Source: an uncultured Mycoplasma sp.
GTDB taxonomy: Bacteria > Bacillota_I > Bacilli_A > RF39 > UBA660
Direction of reading: 5' to 3'
Assembly: GCA_902493595.1 (NCBI GenBank)
Contig: CABUPU010000003.1
Span: 1-64,000, forward strand
Length of the DNA: 64,000 bases
Numbering within the stretch: the first letter of the stretch is position 1; the number at the start of each line of letters is the position of its first letter. Position numbers and translations under genes: made by a program. This document shows positions 18,321 to 27,315 of the stretch, piece after piece. A model generated the notes under the pieces. That model made no database searches, was not told the DNA's origin, and was given only the letters and a program-made list of their open reading frames with translations.

Positions 18321-20111
18321 TTAATATCCACCACCAGAACCAAATGAATCAAGTTCTTCTTGAGTAGCAATAACAGTCATATTCATTCGTTTATTACCAC
18401 ATATAAGAAGTCCTTCACCTTGGTTATAGTATTTTATTCTTTCCATTTCAGTTTCATTTAAATCAATTAACTTAGAAAGATCATCAACAGCTTGTTTTCT
18501 TAAATTCATTATTAAATAACTTGATGCATTATCAAAAATTGCTTTACCATGCATTATTAAATTTGGAGCTGCAAAATCGGTTGGTTGTTGTGTAATTACA
18601 ATAGTTCCTGTATTATATTTTCTTGCTCTTCTTTGAATTTGAGATAAGAACTCTGCACCAAGTTCATTGTGGTTAGATAAAAGTACGTGTGCTTCATCAA
18701 CCATCATTACAGTATTTATATCTTTATCAAGACAAAGTCCCCATGCATATTTTAATATGTTAAAGAAAAGAGCATTTTTAATATTTTCATCACTATTCAT
18801 AATTTCCTTTATATTAAATACAATAAAGTCACTATTAATTTGAAGTGTTGTATGACCTGTAAAATAATATCTTAATTCTTTAATCAAAGGTCTTATTTTT
18901 AGTTCAAGTCTTTCCATTACATCTCTTTCTCTTGTTGCATCTGTCATTGATAAAAGTCTTCCTTTTATAGTGGCATAAACATCGTCAAATGTAGGAAAAT
19001 CTGCACTTGTAAGTTTAGTAAAATCAGTTTCATAATCTATCTTATATCTTTTATAAGTATCCTGAACTATTTCACTAAATAATGTTAATACATCCTCTTC
19101 GATTGAAGGGTTATAATATTTCATAAAGGCTTTTAGTTGTTGTAGAGTTCTTGTAAGAACTGTATAGCCAAGTCCCTGTTCTATTTCGGTTTCATCAACA
19201 TCCACAACAATTTCAAGTGGATTTATCATACCAAAATCTCCACCTTTACCAAGGTCTAGGAAATCACCTTTCATCATATTAACCATTTCACCAAGTTCAC
19301 CCTCTGGGTCAATACAAACGCATTTTAAACCATTTCTTAAATGAGTTCTAAGAAGTAGTTTAGCTGCGGTACTTTTTCCTGAACCAGATGTACCAAGAAT
19401 AATAATATTTGCATTATTACGATTATTTTCTTTTTTTATTTGAAATAAAAATTGATTATATAAAATTACACCACCGGACCTATCCATTCCAAGAAGTGTT
19501 CCAGTACCAGGATCTTTTACTGAATCAAATACAAAAGGATACATTCCCGCTATTGTAACTGAAGGAAGTGGAATACCAATTCTTTTTTCAATATCTTGTT
19601 CTGGGAATATTGGTATCATACTTTTTAAAGCTTTTTCTTGTTCAAACATTAAAGATACTGCTCTCATACCAAGTGCATCAATATAATTTCTAACTTGAAT
19701 TTTAGTAAGTTCTAAGGCATCTTTAGAATCTGCTGAAACCATTAAATGCATTTGAAAATCAAATATTCTTGCTTGTGATGAAGCAAGCATAGAAATAAAT
19801 TGTTCCAAAGATTCATAATCTTGTCTAATTCTTTCTTGAGTTGTTTGATCTTTTTCTTGCTGATATCTAATTTTTAAATCCGCTATTTCTTTATTTAACA
19901 TCTTTTTTAAAATTTCAAATGAAATAGGAATATGTTTTATAGCAAGTCTAACTCCAGGAATATTCGTAATATCAGATAAATAACCTGGGAATATACTTCT
20001 TGGATAACCGACAACTGTCATAATTGTATAGTATTTATCTCCAAGCATAAATTCTGTAGCTGGTCTAAAATTAATACCTTTAGGTGCTACTTCACTTTTA
20101 AGTTTACTCAT
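18321..20111 (-). CDS. virB4: VirB4-type ATPase, motor half
   Basis: Energy-providing T4SS ATPase, 596 aa. Walker A GTSGSGKS at 240-247, Walker B MMVDEAH (about 461-467), followed by the Arg/Gln motifs of the TraE/VirB4 family (QRRARKYNTG, VITQQP). Residues 1-180 resemble the middle part of normal VirB4. The usual N-terminal domain is on a separate polypeptide encoded 1 nt upstream. The ATG has its own GGTGAT site, so this is a real start. Confidence 0.9.
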   Translation of the reverse strand: MSKLKSEVAPKGINFRPATEFMLGDKYYTIMTVVGYPRSIFPGYLSDITNIPGVRLAIKHIPISFEILKKMLNKEIADLKIRYQQEKDQTTQERIRQDYESLEQFISMLASSQARIFDFQMHLMVSADSKDALELTKIQVRNYIDALGMRAVSLMFEQEKALKSMIPIFPEQDIEKRIGIPLPSVTIAGMYPFVFDSVKDPGTGTLLGMDRSGGVILYNQFLFQIKKENNRNNANIIILGTSGSGKSTAAKLLLRTHLRNGLKCVCIDPEGELGEMVNMMKGDFLDLGKGGDFGMINPLEIVVDVDETEIEQGLGYTVLTRTLQQLKAFMKYYNPSIEEDVLTLFSEIVQDTYKRYKIDYETDFTKLTSADFPTFDDVYATIKGRLLSMTDATRERDVMERLELKIRPLIKELRYYFTGHTTLQINSDFIVFNIKEIMNSDENIKNALFFNILKYAWGLCLDKDINTVMMVDEAHVLLSNHNELGAEFLSQIQRRARKYNTGTIVITQQPTDFAAPNLIMHGKAIFDNASSYLIMNLRKQAVDDLSKLIDLNETEMERIKYYNQGEGLLICGNKRMNMTVIATQEELDSFGSGGGY

Positions 20112-20112
20112 A

Positions 20113-20679
20113 TTACATCACCGCCCTAAAATTAGTAGATATACCATCATTTAAATAATTATCAAGAAGCATTCTTAAATCAGCATTACTAGTTTGTGTA
20201 GAATTAAGTCCTGCATTACTAAGACCACTTATTAAAGTATGTAATTTTTTTTGAACTAATTCCATCTTCTTTTCTTTAAATAAAAATGTATATTCTGTAT
20301 CAACTACATTATAATCTCTACTCATAAATAGATTTGCTTTATTAATATCTTGCATAATAAGTTTTCTAATAGCACTATTAGGATTTTTATTATATTCAAC
20401 TTGTAATTCATTAAGGTATAAACTTATATCAACAGGTCTATCTGATACAAGAAGCCAAAAATCAAAATCTAGAGTATTATAAAATGTTGATAAATTAAAT
20501 AATGTAGCATTTTGACTTTGTTCATCTAATATAAATATATTTTTTGGACTAACCTTAACTCCAGTTACATAATAACCGTCCTCAGTTAAAATCATTCCAT
20601 TATTAATTGACTTAATAGGAAGCCAATCTTCTGCATATTTTACCCCGCTTGGAGCACTATTACTGTTCATTTGTGTCAT
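20113..20679 (-). CDS. VirB4 N-terminal domain on a separate polypeptide
   Basis: 188-aa protein matching the start of Gram-positive VirB4/TraE proteins: WLPIKSINNGMILTEDGYYV is the usual opening strand-turn-strand, followed by a helical region. It lacks any nucleotide-binding motif. It overlaps the PrgI-like gene by 20 nt and ends 1 nt before the motor half (TAA-T-ATG), in a different frame. Together the two add to about 784 aa, the length of a normal VirB4. Whether this is a stable split or an old frameshift cannot be settled here. Confidence 0.75.
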   Translation of the reverse strand: MTQMNSNSAPSGVKYAEDWLPIKSINNGMILTEDGYYVTGVKVSPKNIFILDEQSQNATLFNLSTFYNTLDFDFWLLVSDRPVDISLYLNELQVEYNKNPNSAIRKLIMQDINKANLFMSRDYNVVDTEYTFLFKEKKMELVQKKLHTLISGLSNAGLNSTQTSNADLRMLLDNYLNDGISTNFRAVM

Positions 20680-20977
20680 CTTTTACACACCAACCTTTCC
20701 AATAGTATTTTCTTGTATTAGTATAAAAATCTAGCATATTATTAAGTAGTTGCATAACATTATGATAGTTTCTTACCGGCATTACAAGACCTGCAGCAAT
20801 AAGCACAGGTATTATAGCAATTATTAATTCACCAGTTGTTGGATTTTTTAAGATAATTAATAATGCTATAGTAATTGCCGCACCAATTAAACAAAGTATT
20901 AAATCTGGCCAAGTAAAGAAGCCAAATATTAATTGTGACTTTTTACTATTGGCAGGCACTAAATATTGATTTCTCAC
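20660..20977 (-). CDS. PrgI/VirB3-like inner-membrane T4SS protein
   Basis: 105 aa with a short N-terminal segment containing P and KK, then two adjacent membrane spans (about 25-44 and 50-68) and a basic tail, the pattern of PrgI/VirB3 proteins. As in Gram-positive T4SS operons it immediately precedes virB4. It probably anchors VirB4 to the membrane. The preceding AGGAGG gives a strong start. Confidence 0.75.
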   Translation of the reverse strand: MRNQYLVPANSKKSQLIFGFFTWPDLILCLIGAAITIALLIILKNPTTGELIIAIIPVLIAAGLVMPVRNYHNVMQLLNNMLDFYTNTRKYYWKGWCVKDDTNEQ

Positions 20978-20997
20978 TAGTATTTCCTCCTTTTATA

Positions 20998-23292
20998 TTA
21001 TTTATGATATTTATCATTGTAACTTGTAGCTTCAGATTTATGTTTATAAGAATCTGAATTCTTTTCTTGTTGTTTAAGTTTAGCAATTTGATCTAATTGT
21101 CCATCAATTTCTTGAATTTGTTGTTCAATAACCCTCTTACTACGCTCATTTCCCATTAATCCTTGATCCAATTCAAAATTAATATTGCCAAGTTGTTTTG
21201 AAACTCCATCGACCAAATCCCAACCTTTCGCAAGTCCGGCAGTTAATGCATTAATCTCTGCAGTTGTCATTAAATCACCATCCACATTTCTAGCAACACT
21301 TTGTGAATTTAAATCGTCAATAAATTTATTGTAACTGGCAAGAACTTTTTTACTTTTATCAACATCGTGTTTTATACCATTTGCGTCAGAATATTGAGTT
21401 CCATTAGCAACAGCATCAACATATTTTTTAACCATTTCTTTTTGTTTCTCTGCAATAGCAATAGAACCTTTTTGATATTGAAAATTAGTGATTTTTCCTT
21501 GTTTATACATTGAATCTAGTTGTTCCTTCATAGAAGTATAATTACCGGAAATTTTTGTTGCAGAAGAAGCACCAGCAGATTTAACACTAGCAACGGCTGC
21601 AGTATATTCAGCAATTGACATATTTCCCTTATTAGCTTCAATTCTATCCAATTCTTTTAAAGTATCATCTGAATAAATCATTTGACTTTCAATAATCTTT
21701 GAATCAGATTTACTTAAATCAGAAATTGCAGCATTTTTTAGGGCATCTTGTGAAGCAATTAAAATACCATTATCACCTTTTGCAGTTTGATTTTTACGCA
21801 TCATATCTGTTATTTGAGAAACTTGAGTATTCAATTCATCCTTATTTTTCTGTAAATTTTCTATTGCTTTAACATCTAAAGTAATGTCATTACCATCCTT
21901 ATCTTTGATAGTAAATTTAGCATTTTCAATATGAAGATCAGCAGCTTCTTTTGAAGTTTCAAATCCAAAAGTTCTCCTTAGCCTATCAATCATAAGATCA
22001 CCTGGAGTAGAATTTTCTAAAGCATGTTTAAATTGCCTTCTTCTTGTATCCTCAGCACCAATGTTATGAAAATCAGCATTTTTAAAACCATGTTTTGCCC
22101 CTCTAATAAATGCAAGAGGATTACCCCTAGATGTTACAAGAGATCCAACTGCATTTCCCGCAGCAAAAACACCACCTTCTTTAAGTTTATCCTTAATACC
22201 AAGTTTCATATCACCATCACCAAATCCGAATAAATCAGATAAAAGTTTTGGAGCTTGCCTCATAAACATAACAATTCCTAATATTAATAAACATTTTGCA
22301 ATTAGATTTAAGAACCAACTTCCTGTATTCTCTAAACCTAAATCAATTCTATCACTACAAATAATGGATATCAAAAAGACACCAAAATTCATAACAATTA
22401 TTCTAGTAAAAACAGCTATAAAAGTTTTAGTTGTATTAGAAAGCCATTTTTTAAATACATCTTCCATTTTAGGAATAACATTACAAAATATTGCTATAGG
22501 AGCTATTATTTCAAAAAATGCTAATTTGCATATTCTAAGTGCCATATCAAAACAAAATGAAACTATTGCATAAACTAGAAAACCACCAACTATTAAAGCA
22601 ATTAACCATTGAAAATCTATATCACCTTCGTGAATATTTAAAGCAAATGCTTGATAAAAGCCAAAGTTTCCTGACTGCAAAGCAAATTCATCAACTTGTT
22701 TTAATGTACATTCACCCTCTTTGCAACCATAGGATTCACCATCCATGGTAATAGCATATTCAGATTTGTTAGTAACTTCACTTCGAGCTGCTTCCGGATC
22801 GGCTGAATTATCCACATTTGGAGTAAAAAAAGGAATAAACGAATTAACAGCCATACTAATACCAGCATTTTCAATTGTCTCAGCACCAGTATCACTAGTT
22901 CCTGTGAATAAAGAATTTAAAACATTTGATTCTAAAATAGCATTCTGAAGTCCAAACATAAAAGAAAAAATAGATGGAATTAATGCAAGTAAAACGATTG
23001 CCATTACTAATTTCTGAAGAATCTTTTTACCATCAACACCACTTTTGGAATTCTCTGGATCTACAATTTTAACTAAAATGCCATATGCAAGTGCAAAGAG
23101 CATTACAATACTTAATATTTCATACATATTTTTAGTTATTATATTAAAATCATCATTATTAAAAATTTGTGCTTTTGCTAAAACCAAAAAAATCCTGTAA
23201 GCACTATTTACAAGTTTAAAAATGCCACCTACAAGGCTAATAATTATTTTCCAAAATGCTTCAGCGACATCATCTATAATATCTAATATCAT
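20998..23292 (-). CDS. VirB6/TrbL-like polytopic T4SS channel protein
   Basis: 764 aa. The N-terminal 390 residues hold about six or seven hydrophobic segments (about 10-35, 55-75, 88-110, 225-260, 275-300, 318-345), including a ~90-residue external loop. The C-terminal half is soluble, charged and helical (about 400-764) with coiled-coil stretches. This layout fits VirB6/TrbL-type channel proteins of Gram-positive conjugation systems. It follows the VirB2-like gene by 61 nt and precedes PrgI by 20 nt. Assignment rests on topology and context. Confidence 0.75.
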   Translation of the reverse strand: MILDIIDDVAEAFWKIIISLVGGIFKLVNSAYRIFLVLAKAQIFNNDDFNIITKNMYEILSIVMLFALAYGILVKIVDPENSKSGVDGKKILQKLVMAIVLLALIPSIFSFMFGLQNAILESNVLNSLFTGTSDTGAETIENAGISMAVNSFIPFFTPNVDNSADPEAARSEVTNKSEYAITMDGESYGCKEGECTLKQVDEFALQSGNFGFYQAFALNIHEGDIDFQWLIALIVGGFLVYAIVSFCFDMALRICKLAFFEIIAPIAIFCNVIPKMEDVFKKWLSNTTKTFIAVFTRIIVMNFGVFLISIICSDRIDLGLENTGSWFLNLIAKCLLILGIVMFMRQAPKLLSDLFGFGDGDMKLGIKDKLKEGGVFAAGNAVGSLVTSRGNPLAFIRGAKHGFKNADFHNIGAEDTRRRQFKHALENSTPGDLMIDRLRRTFGFETSKEAADLHIENAKFTIKDKDGNDITLDVKAIENLQKNKDELNTQVSQITDMMRKNQTAKGDNGILIASQDALKNAAISDLSKSDSKIIESQMIYSDDTLKELDRIEANKGNMSIAEYTAAVASVKSAGASSATKISGNYTSMKEQLDSMYKQGKITNFQYQKGSIAIAEKQKEMVKKYVDAVANGTQYSDANGIKHDVDKSKKVLASYNKFIDDLNSQSVARNVDGDLMTTAEINALTAGLAKGWDLVDGVSKQLGNINFELDQGLMGNERSKRVIEQQIQEIDGQLDQIAKLKQQEKNSDSYKHKSEATSYNDKYHK

Positions 23293-23353
23293 AATTACTC
23301 CTATTCCAATACTATAAATATAGTATATTATATTTTTTTATTTTTTACAATAA

Positions 23354-23800
23354 TTATGGATTAATAGTTGTTGTACTATTGTCATTTTTCTTACCATTAT
23401 TTTTTTTATTGCCTGAGTTATTTTTTTTGTTTGAAGAAACTCCAGGACATCTACTATAATCCAAAATACATTCGCTACATTTAGTAAAATCACTTTTTAC
23501 ATCTTCAGCACCATCAATTAAGTCAATAAAAGCAATTAATATTGTAGGAAGTAAGAATACTAATAAACCTACAATCAATTTAATAACTAAAGATGTTATT
23601 TCTTTAGAAAAATCGCGTTCATCTGAAGCAACTGCCTTTGTAAGTGATATAACACCGGTAACAATTAAAATAATTGGAACAAGTATTTTTGCAATATTAA
23701 ATAATATAGCAATAAATTTTAAAACCTTAACAACATTTTCATTGGTACAAGAAAATGCCTCTAAAGGATCACCATCTAATACAAATGTTTTAAATAACAT
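23354..23800 (-). CDS. VirB2/TrbC-like two-span subunit (148 aa)
   Basis: First gene of the leftward T4SS operon. Two membrane spans (about 28-53 and 71-93) with a short charged loop between them match VirB2-type pilin or channel subunits. The tail has a Cys cluster (CSECILDYSRC) and an Asn/Lys-rich end. I use the ATG at 23800, which has GGTGAT 6 nt upstream, rather than an earlier in-frame codon. The C-terminal hydrophobic pair resembles the end of the divergent gene at 23917. Confidence 0.7.
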   Translation of the reverse strand: MLFKTFVLDGDPLEAFSCTNENVVKVLKFIAILFNIAKILVPIILIVTGVISLTKAVASDERDFSKEITSLVIKLIVGLLVFLLPTILIAFIDLIDGAEDVKSDFTKCSECILDYSRCPGVSSNKKNNSGNKKNNGKKNDNSTTTINP

Positions 23801-23816
23801 ACAAATCACCATTTAA

Positions 23817-23845
23817 ATTATATAATAAAGTTAATACTTTTACAA
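23817..23845 (-). promoter_or_regulatory. promoter of the T4SS operon
   Basis: Minus strand TTGTAA (23840-23845), 17-nt spacer, perfect TATAAT (23817-23822), 17 nt before the first T4SS start codon. It appears to drive virB2-like through virD4. Confidence 0.65.
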
Positions 23846-23883
23846 TAAAATGAAGTTTATTTCTTTATTATTCTATATTTTTT

Positions 23884-23892
23884 TGATAAAAT
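23884..23892 (+). promoter_or_regulatory. extended -10 promoter of the divergent VirB2-like gene
   Basis: TG-A-TAAAAT (23884-23892) with no clear -35, 25 nt before the ATG at 23917. Confidence 0.35.
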
Positions 23893-23916
23893 AGATTTAT
23901 AAAAGGTTGGTGTATT

Positions 23917-25005
23917 ATGAAAAAATTAATTAAATATATTTGTTTAGTTATAATGTTAGCATTTTTTTTTATTACAAATGTTTATGCTTATGGGTGTAAA
24001 AGTGGCGATATTGAGGTAAGAACTAGTTCATCTGGTGCTGTTTCTTCAAGAACATTTACATTAACTGATAAACAAAACCGTACCTGTACAGTTACATTAA
24101 AATCAGCCTCTGGTGGTCGACAGATAAGATATTATATAGAAGTTGATGGTGAAGATCAGTCAAATAGAAAAAATTACTCTTGTAAAGATACAAATGTTAA
24201 ATTCAGTTTAGATGGTGATATTTCAAAAGGATTTAATTTAGAGAATATCCAATGTTCCTATTCTTCAACTAATAATAAATTTAGCATTTCTGGTATTTCT
24301 GGCAACGGTTCATATGGTTCGGCCAAAAGTTGTACTGGAGATGATTATTTATTTACAAAAGATGGTAAAACATGCAAAGTTGTTATTAATATTAATGAGT
24401 ATAAACAGGTTACACTAAAATATGGCGATAAAGATGATTGGAAAAATGCTACATCAAAATCCAATCCAGAAGTAAGTGAATTTGATTGCGTTGTTGGCAA
24501 TTCAACAATTCATATAAAATCTGATACAAAAATAGCAAATGGTTATTTAACAAAATGTCCAAAATTATCCGCTGATGTTGATTCAGACCTTGACAATTCC
24601 GATGGAGACCACACAGAAAGAAACGACACAAATACCACTATTAATCCAGACGAGGATTATGATCACGGTATTGGAGATCTTATCAGTAAATGGTTTGGCG
24701 GTGGTAATAATGGCAATATGACTGCTGGAGAAATGAATTGTAACAATGTAATTAAAGGAACTTTAGGTCAGTATCTAACTAAAATTTTTAGTATAATGAA
24801 ATACTTAGGAATTGTATTATGTGTTGGAATGACAATATATGAATTTGTTAAAGCATTATTAGATAGTGATAAAGAAGTTATGAATAAACTTGTTAAAAAG
24901 GCATTTACAAGATTAATTTTAGTCGCAGTACTATTCTTCTTACCTCTATTTGTTAATCTATTAGTAAGTATATTCGTAGACAATCCATGTCCAATTAATT
25001 TTTAA
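23917..25005 (+). CDS. secreted Cys-rich ectodomain fused to a VirB2-like membrane pair
   Basis: 362 aa. It has a signal peptide (about 5-25), then a ~260-residue external region containing about ten cysteines in repeated TC-K/TV-type beta modules (around residues 28-70, 78-115 and 130-190), an Asp/Asn-rich linker, and two C-terminal spans (about 290-312 and 328-352) separated by a charged loop with SDKEVMNKL. The last 90 residues parallel the VirB2-like protein at 23354 (aromatic/aliphatic span, ASD/DSDKE loop, span with FLLP/FLPL). It probably displays a surface domain on the T4SS. Family of the ectodomain unknown. Confidence 0.65.
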   Translation: MKKLIKYICLVIMLAFFFITNVYAYGCKSGDIEVRTSSSGAVSSRTFTLTDKQNRTCTVTLKSASGGRQIRYYIEVDGEDQSNRKNYSCKDTNVKFSLDGDISKGFNLENIQCSYSSTNNKFSISGISGNGSYGSAKSCTGDDYLFTKDGKTCKVVININEYKQVTLKYGDKDDWKNATSKSNPEVSEFDCVVGNSTIHIKSDTKIANGYLTKCPKLSADVDSDLDNSDGDHTERNDTNTTINPDEDYDHGIGDLISKWFGGGNNGNMTAGEMNCNNVIKGTLGQYLTKIFSIMKYLGIVLCVGMTIYEFVKALLDSDKEVMNKLVKKAFTRLILVAVLFFLPLFVNLLVSIFVDNPCPINF

Positions 25006-25010
25006 TAAAA

Positions 25011-25035
25011 AAATCACGATTATTTCGTGGTTTTT
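25011..25035 (+). terminator. terminator after the VirB2-like ectodomain gene
   Basis: AAATCACGA (25011-25019) pairs with TCGTGGTTT (25025-25033) around a 5-nt loop and ends in a T-run. Confidence 0.65.
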
Positions 25036-25147
25036 ATTTTGTCTTATTACTTTTCTTTTTGTTAGGTACTAATTTTACTTTAACACCTTTATATCTAGCA
25101 AATTCATATTTTACGCCTTCGGGTAAATTTTTCTTTAACTTTTTCAT
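25034..25147 (-). CDS. small basic protein (37 aa)
   Basis: Short minus-strand frame starting with ATG at 25147, preceded by AAGGAGTGA at good distance, and ending in TAA at 25034. The product begins MKKLKKNLPEGV and is very rich in Lys with aromatic residues in the middle, possibly a nucleic-acid binding or ribosome-associated peptide. The gap 25006-25204 holds nothing else apart from the terminator. I do not know a family. Confidence 0.5.
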   Translation of the reverse strand: MKKLKKNLPEGVKYEFARYKGVKVKLVPNKKKSNKTK

Positions 25148-25204
25148 CAATCTCACTCCTTGCAAGCAAGATTATAGCATAAAATGTGTCTTTGTTACAA
25201 GTAT

Positions 25205-25444
25205 TTATTTTCTATTATTAAAATTATTTGCACTTATAGCCTTAAAAATATCTCTTTTTTCTTTATTAATGTGATTATTTTGAGATATTTCATTAACTTT
25301 TTTACGATTAATTTCAAAATTTATCTCATTTATTTGTGATTTAACTTTTTGTATTTGACCAATATCTCCATTATTTGAATATAATGAATTAAGTTGTCCT
25401 TGCATCTTATATTTTTTTTCTTTTAAATAATCTATTCTATCCAT
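25205..25444 (-). CDS. small helical protein (79 aa)
   Basis: Hydrophilic, mostly one long charged helix (about 1-55) with heptad-like spacing and an Asn-rich tail. It follows the pentapeptide-repeat gene by 1 nt and is probably co-translated with it. No family recognised. Confidence 0.55.
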   Translation of the reverse strand: MDRIDYLKEKKYKMQGQLNSLYSNNGDIGQIQKVKSQINEINFEINRKKVNEISQNNHINKEKRDIFKAISANNFNNRK

Positions 25445-25445
25445 T

Positions 25446-26057
25446 TTATTTAAACCTCACTCCTAAACTACCCACTATAAACTGACTTTGTAATGGGTCT
25501 ATTACAGCGCCATATATTGAATAATTATCAAATACTATTTCACTAATATCATTATTTGAAAAATCTATATTATATAGTTTTGTTTGTAAAAATTCTGCTT
25601 TATTAAAATTATTATTATCAAGTTCTATATTTTTAAACTTAGTTTCTGTAAAATAACTTTCTGACATATTTGAATTAGTTATTTTTATTTTATTCATACT
25701 AGTTCCAGAAAAATTAACATATTTTAATGTAGAATTATCTATTAAAATATCCTTTAATGATGCATTAATAAATGAACTTCCTAATAATTTGCAACTATTA
25801 AACTCACATCTTTCAATTAATTTTTCATCAAAATTTTTATTTGATAAATCACAAGATTCAAAAATGCAGTCTAAAAAATTTACATTAATTAATTCAATAA
25901 GTGAAAAATCTATGTTCTTAAATATACAACTATCAAAATCAATATCTTCGATTATAACTTTATTTTCTGGATTTTTTGTAAACGATGCATTTTTATAAAC
26001 ATTATCCATGAAAATAAATTCCTCAGTAAATTTAATTTTAGGTTTTATTATATTCAT
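25446..26057 (-). CDS. pentapeptide-repeat protein (203 aa)
   Basis: From about residue 25 to 185 the sequence repeats a five-residue pattern with a central Phe/Leu/Ile and a preceding Ala/Cys/Ser/Asn (for example CIFKN, VNFLD, CDLSN, VNFSG, VDFSN-like), the signature of a right-handed quadrilateral beta-helix. Such proteins can mimic DNA or serve as scaffolds, and some protect gyrase. No membrane signal is present. Forms a two-gene unit with the 79-aa helical protein. Confidence 0.75.
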   Translation of the reverse strand: MNIIKPKIKFTEEFIFMDNVYKNASFTKNPENKVIIEDIDFDSCIFKNIDFSLIELINVNFLDCIFESCDLSNKNFDEKLIERCEFNSCKLLGSSFINASLKDILIDNSTLKYVNFSGTSMNKIKITNSNMSESYFTETKFKNIELDNNNFNKAEFLQTKLYNIDFSNNDISEIVFDNYSIYGAVIDPLQSQFIVGSLGVRFK

Positions 26058-26131
26058 TAAATCAGTTCCTCAATAACATTTTAACATATTTATACATATA
26101 AAAAAAGCATAACTAAATATGCTTCTTTATA

Positions 26132-27205
26132 CTATTTTTGTTTTGCATCAATAGTAATAGTCTTACTACAATATTTTGTAGCATTATCTAATTCATAACC
26201 ACTTGGACAAGTAAAAATCTTATTAATTTTTATGTCACACATACCACTAGAATTTAATGGTTCACCTTTAGAACATCCTAATACTGCTGGAGTTTTTGCA
26301 GCATAACATCCATGATCATAGTAAAGTCTTCCTGAAGAAACATCACAAGAATCTTTATCTGTCGTATACACTAGTTTATGATAACACATGTTATTATCCT
26401 CATCTAATTTTGCATCATCACCATTATAACCAGCATAATCATCACAATAATAATAAGGATCTACTTCATCGTAACAATATTCACTATTCCATGCCCCACC
26501 TTTATATCCAATAGGACATTTACCATTTGCTTTTACAGTATCAACTTTAATACATTTTTTATCAGATAAAGTAAAATCACTATCACAATAATAAGTTACA
26601 GGTTGAGTTTTAGTATCGGTAACATTATTTGATTTCTTATCTTCCTCTTTAATTTTTTCCCAATTTGCATATAATGTGGTGCTTTCCGCTAATAAAGCTC
26701 CATTATAAATTGGTTTACCATTTTTATCAGTCCATCCTTTGAATGTATAACCATTTAAAGTTGGACTTTTAGGTAAAGTAAGTTTTTTCCCTTTATTAAG
26801 GGTAATTGATTGTACTTTACTTCCACCCTTTGAATCAAAAGAAATAGTTATTTTTTTAGTATCCTCATTTTCTAAGGTAATATCATATATTGCTTTTAAT
26901 TTTATATTTTTATTAATTTTTGTTTTAAAATCAAAAGGCTCTTTTGCTAAAATTTCTTCATTTTCTTTCTTTTCAACTACCTCATACCAAGTTGCATTTA
27001 AACCATCTGTATTTTCGATATCTTTTTTATTTATGGCCTTATTATACTTGATTTGAACAATTTTAGTTTTTGTTCCATCACTATAATCTAAAGTGATATC
27101 AAACTTTCGATTGAAAAACCATAATAAGAAAATTATAATTACAAGTAATATAGCACCACTTATTACTCCAATTAACAATTTCCTTTTTTTGTCGTTTTTA
27201 GACAT
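26132..27205 (-). CDS. membrane-anchored protein with Listeria-Bacteroides repeat and Cys-rich tail
   Basis: 357 aa. A cytosolic basic N-terminus is followed by a span (about 12-34). A degenerate and then a clear Listeria-Bacteroides (InlB-type) repeat follow (about 120-185: FDSKGG, LPKSPTLNGYTFKGW, STTLYANW). The C-terminal 150 residues contain about 14 cysteines in short Tyr/Cys motifs, likely disulfide-bonded outside the cell. I use the ATG at 27205 because GGAGG is 7 nt upstream; the TTG two codons earlier is too close. Probably an adhesin or wall-binding protein. Confidence 0.7.
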   Translation of the reverse strand: MSKNDKKRKLLIGVISGAILLVIIIFLLWFFNRKFDITLDYSDGTKTKIVQIKYNKAINKKDIENTDGLNATWYEVVEKKENEEILAKEPFDFKTKINKNIKLKAIYDITLENEDTKKITISFDSKGGSKVQSITLNKGKKLTLPKSPTLNGYTFKGWTDKNGKPIYNGALLAESTTLYANWEKIKEEDKKSNNVTDTKTQPVTYYCDSDFTLSDKKCIKVDTVKANGKCPIGYKGGAWNSEYCYDEVDPYYYCDDYAGYNGDDAKLDEDNNMCYHKLVYTTDKDSCDVSSGRLYYDHGCYAAKTPAVLGCSKGEPLNSSGMCDIKINKIFTCPSGYELDNATKYCSKTITIDAKQK

Positions 27206-27272
27206 ACGCAATCCTCCTTACGTACATTATACTATAACATTTCAATTTTTAAAACTAAAAAACATCATTTAC

Positions 27273-27301
27273 TTATCATAAAAATTTTATTAAAATATAA
27301 T
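27273..27301 (+). promoter_or_regulatory. promoter of the DHH phosphoesterase gene
   Basis: TTATCA (27273-27278), 17-nt spacer, TATAAT (27296-27301), 14 nt before the ATG. Confidence 0.5.
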
Positions 27302-27315
27302 TGGGTGAATAAATT

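Noticed and set aside
11927..25005. T4SS block as part of the serine-recombinase element
   Set aside because: The element boundaries are fixed at 34318 and 43897 by the restored amidase, and no att repeats or integrase flank the T4SS.
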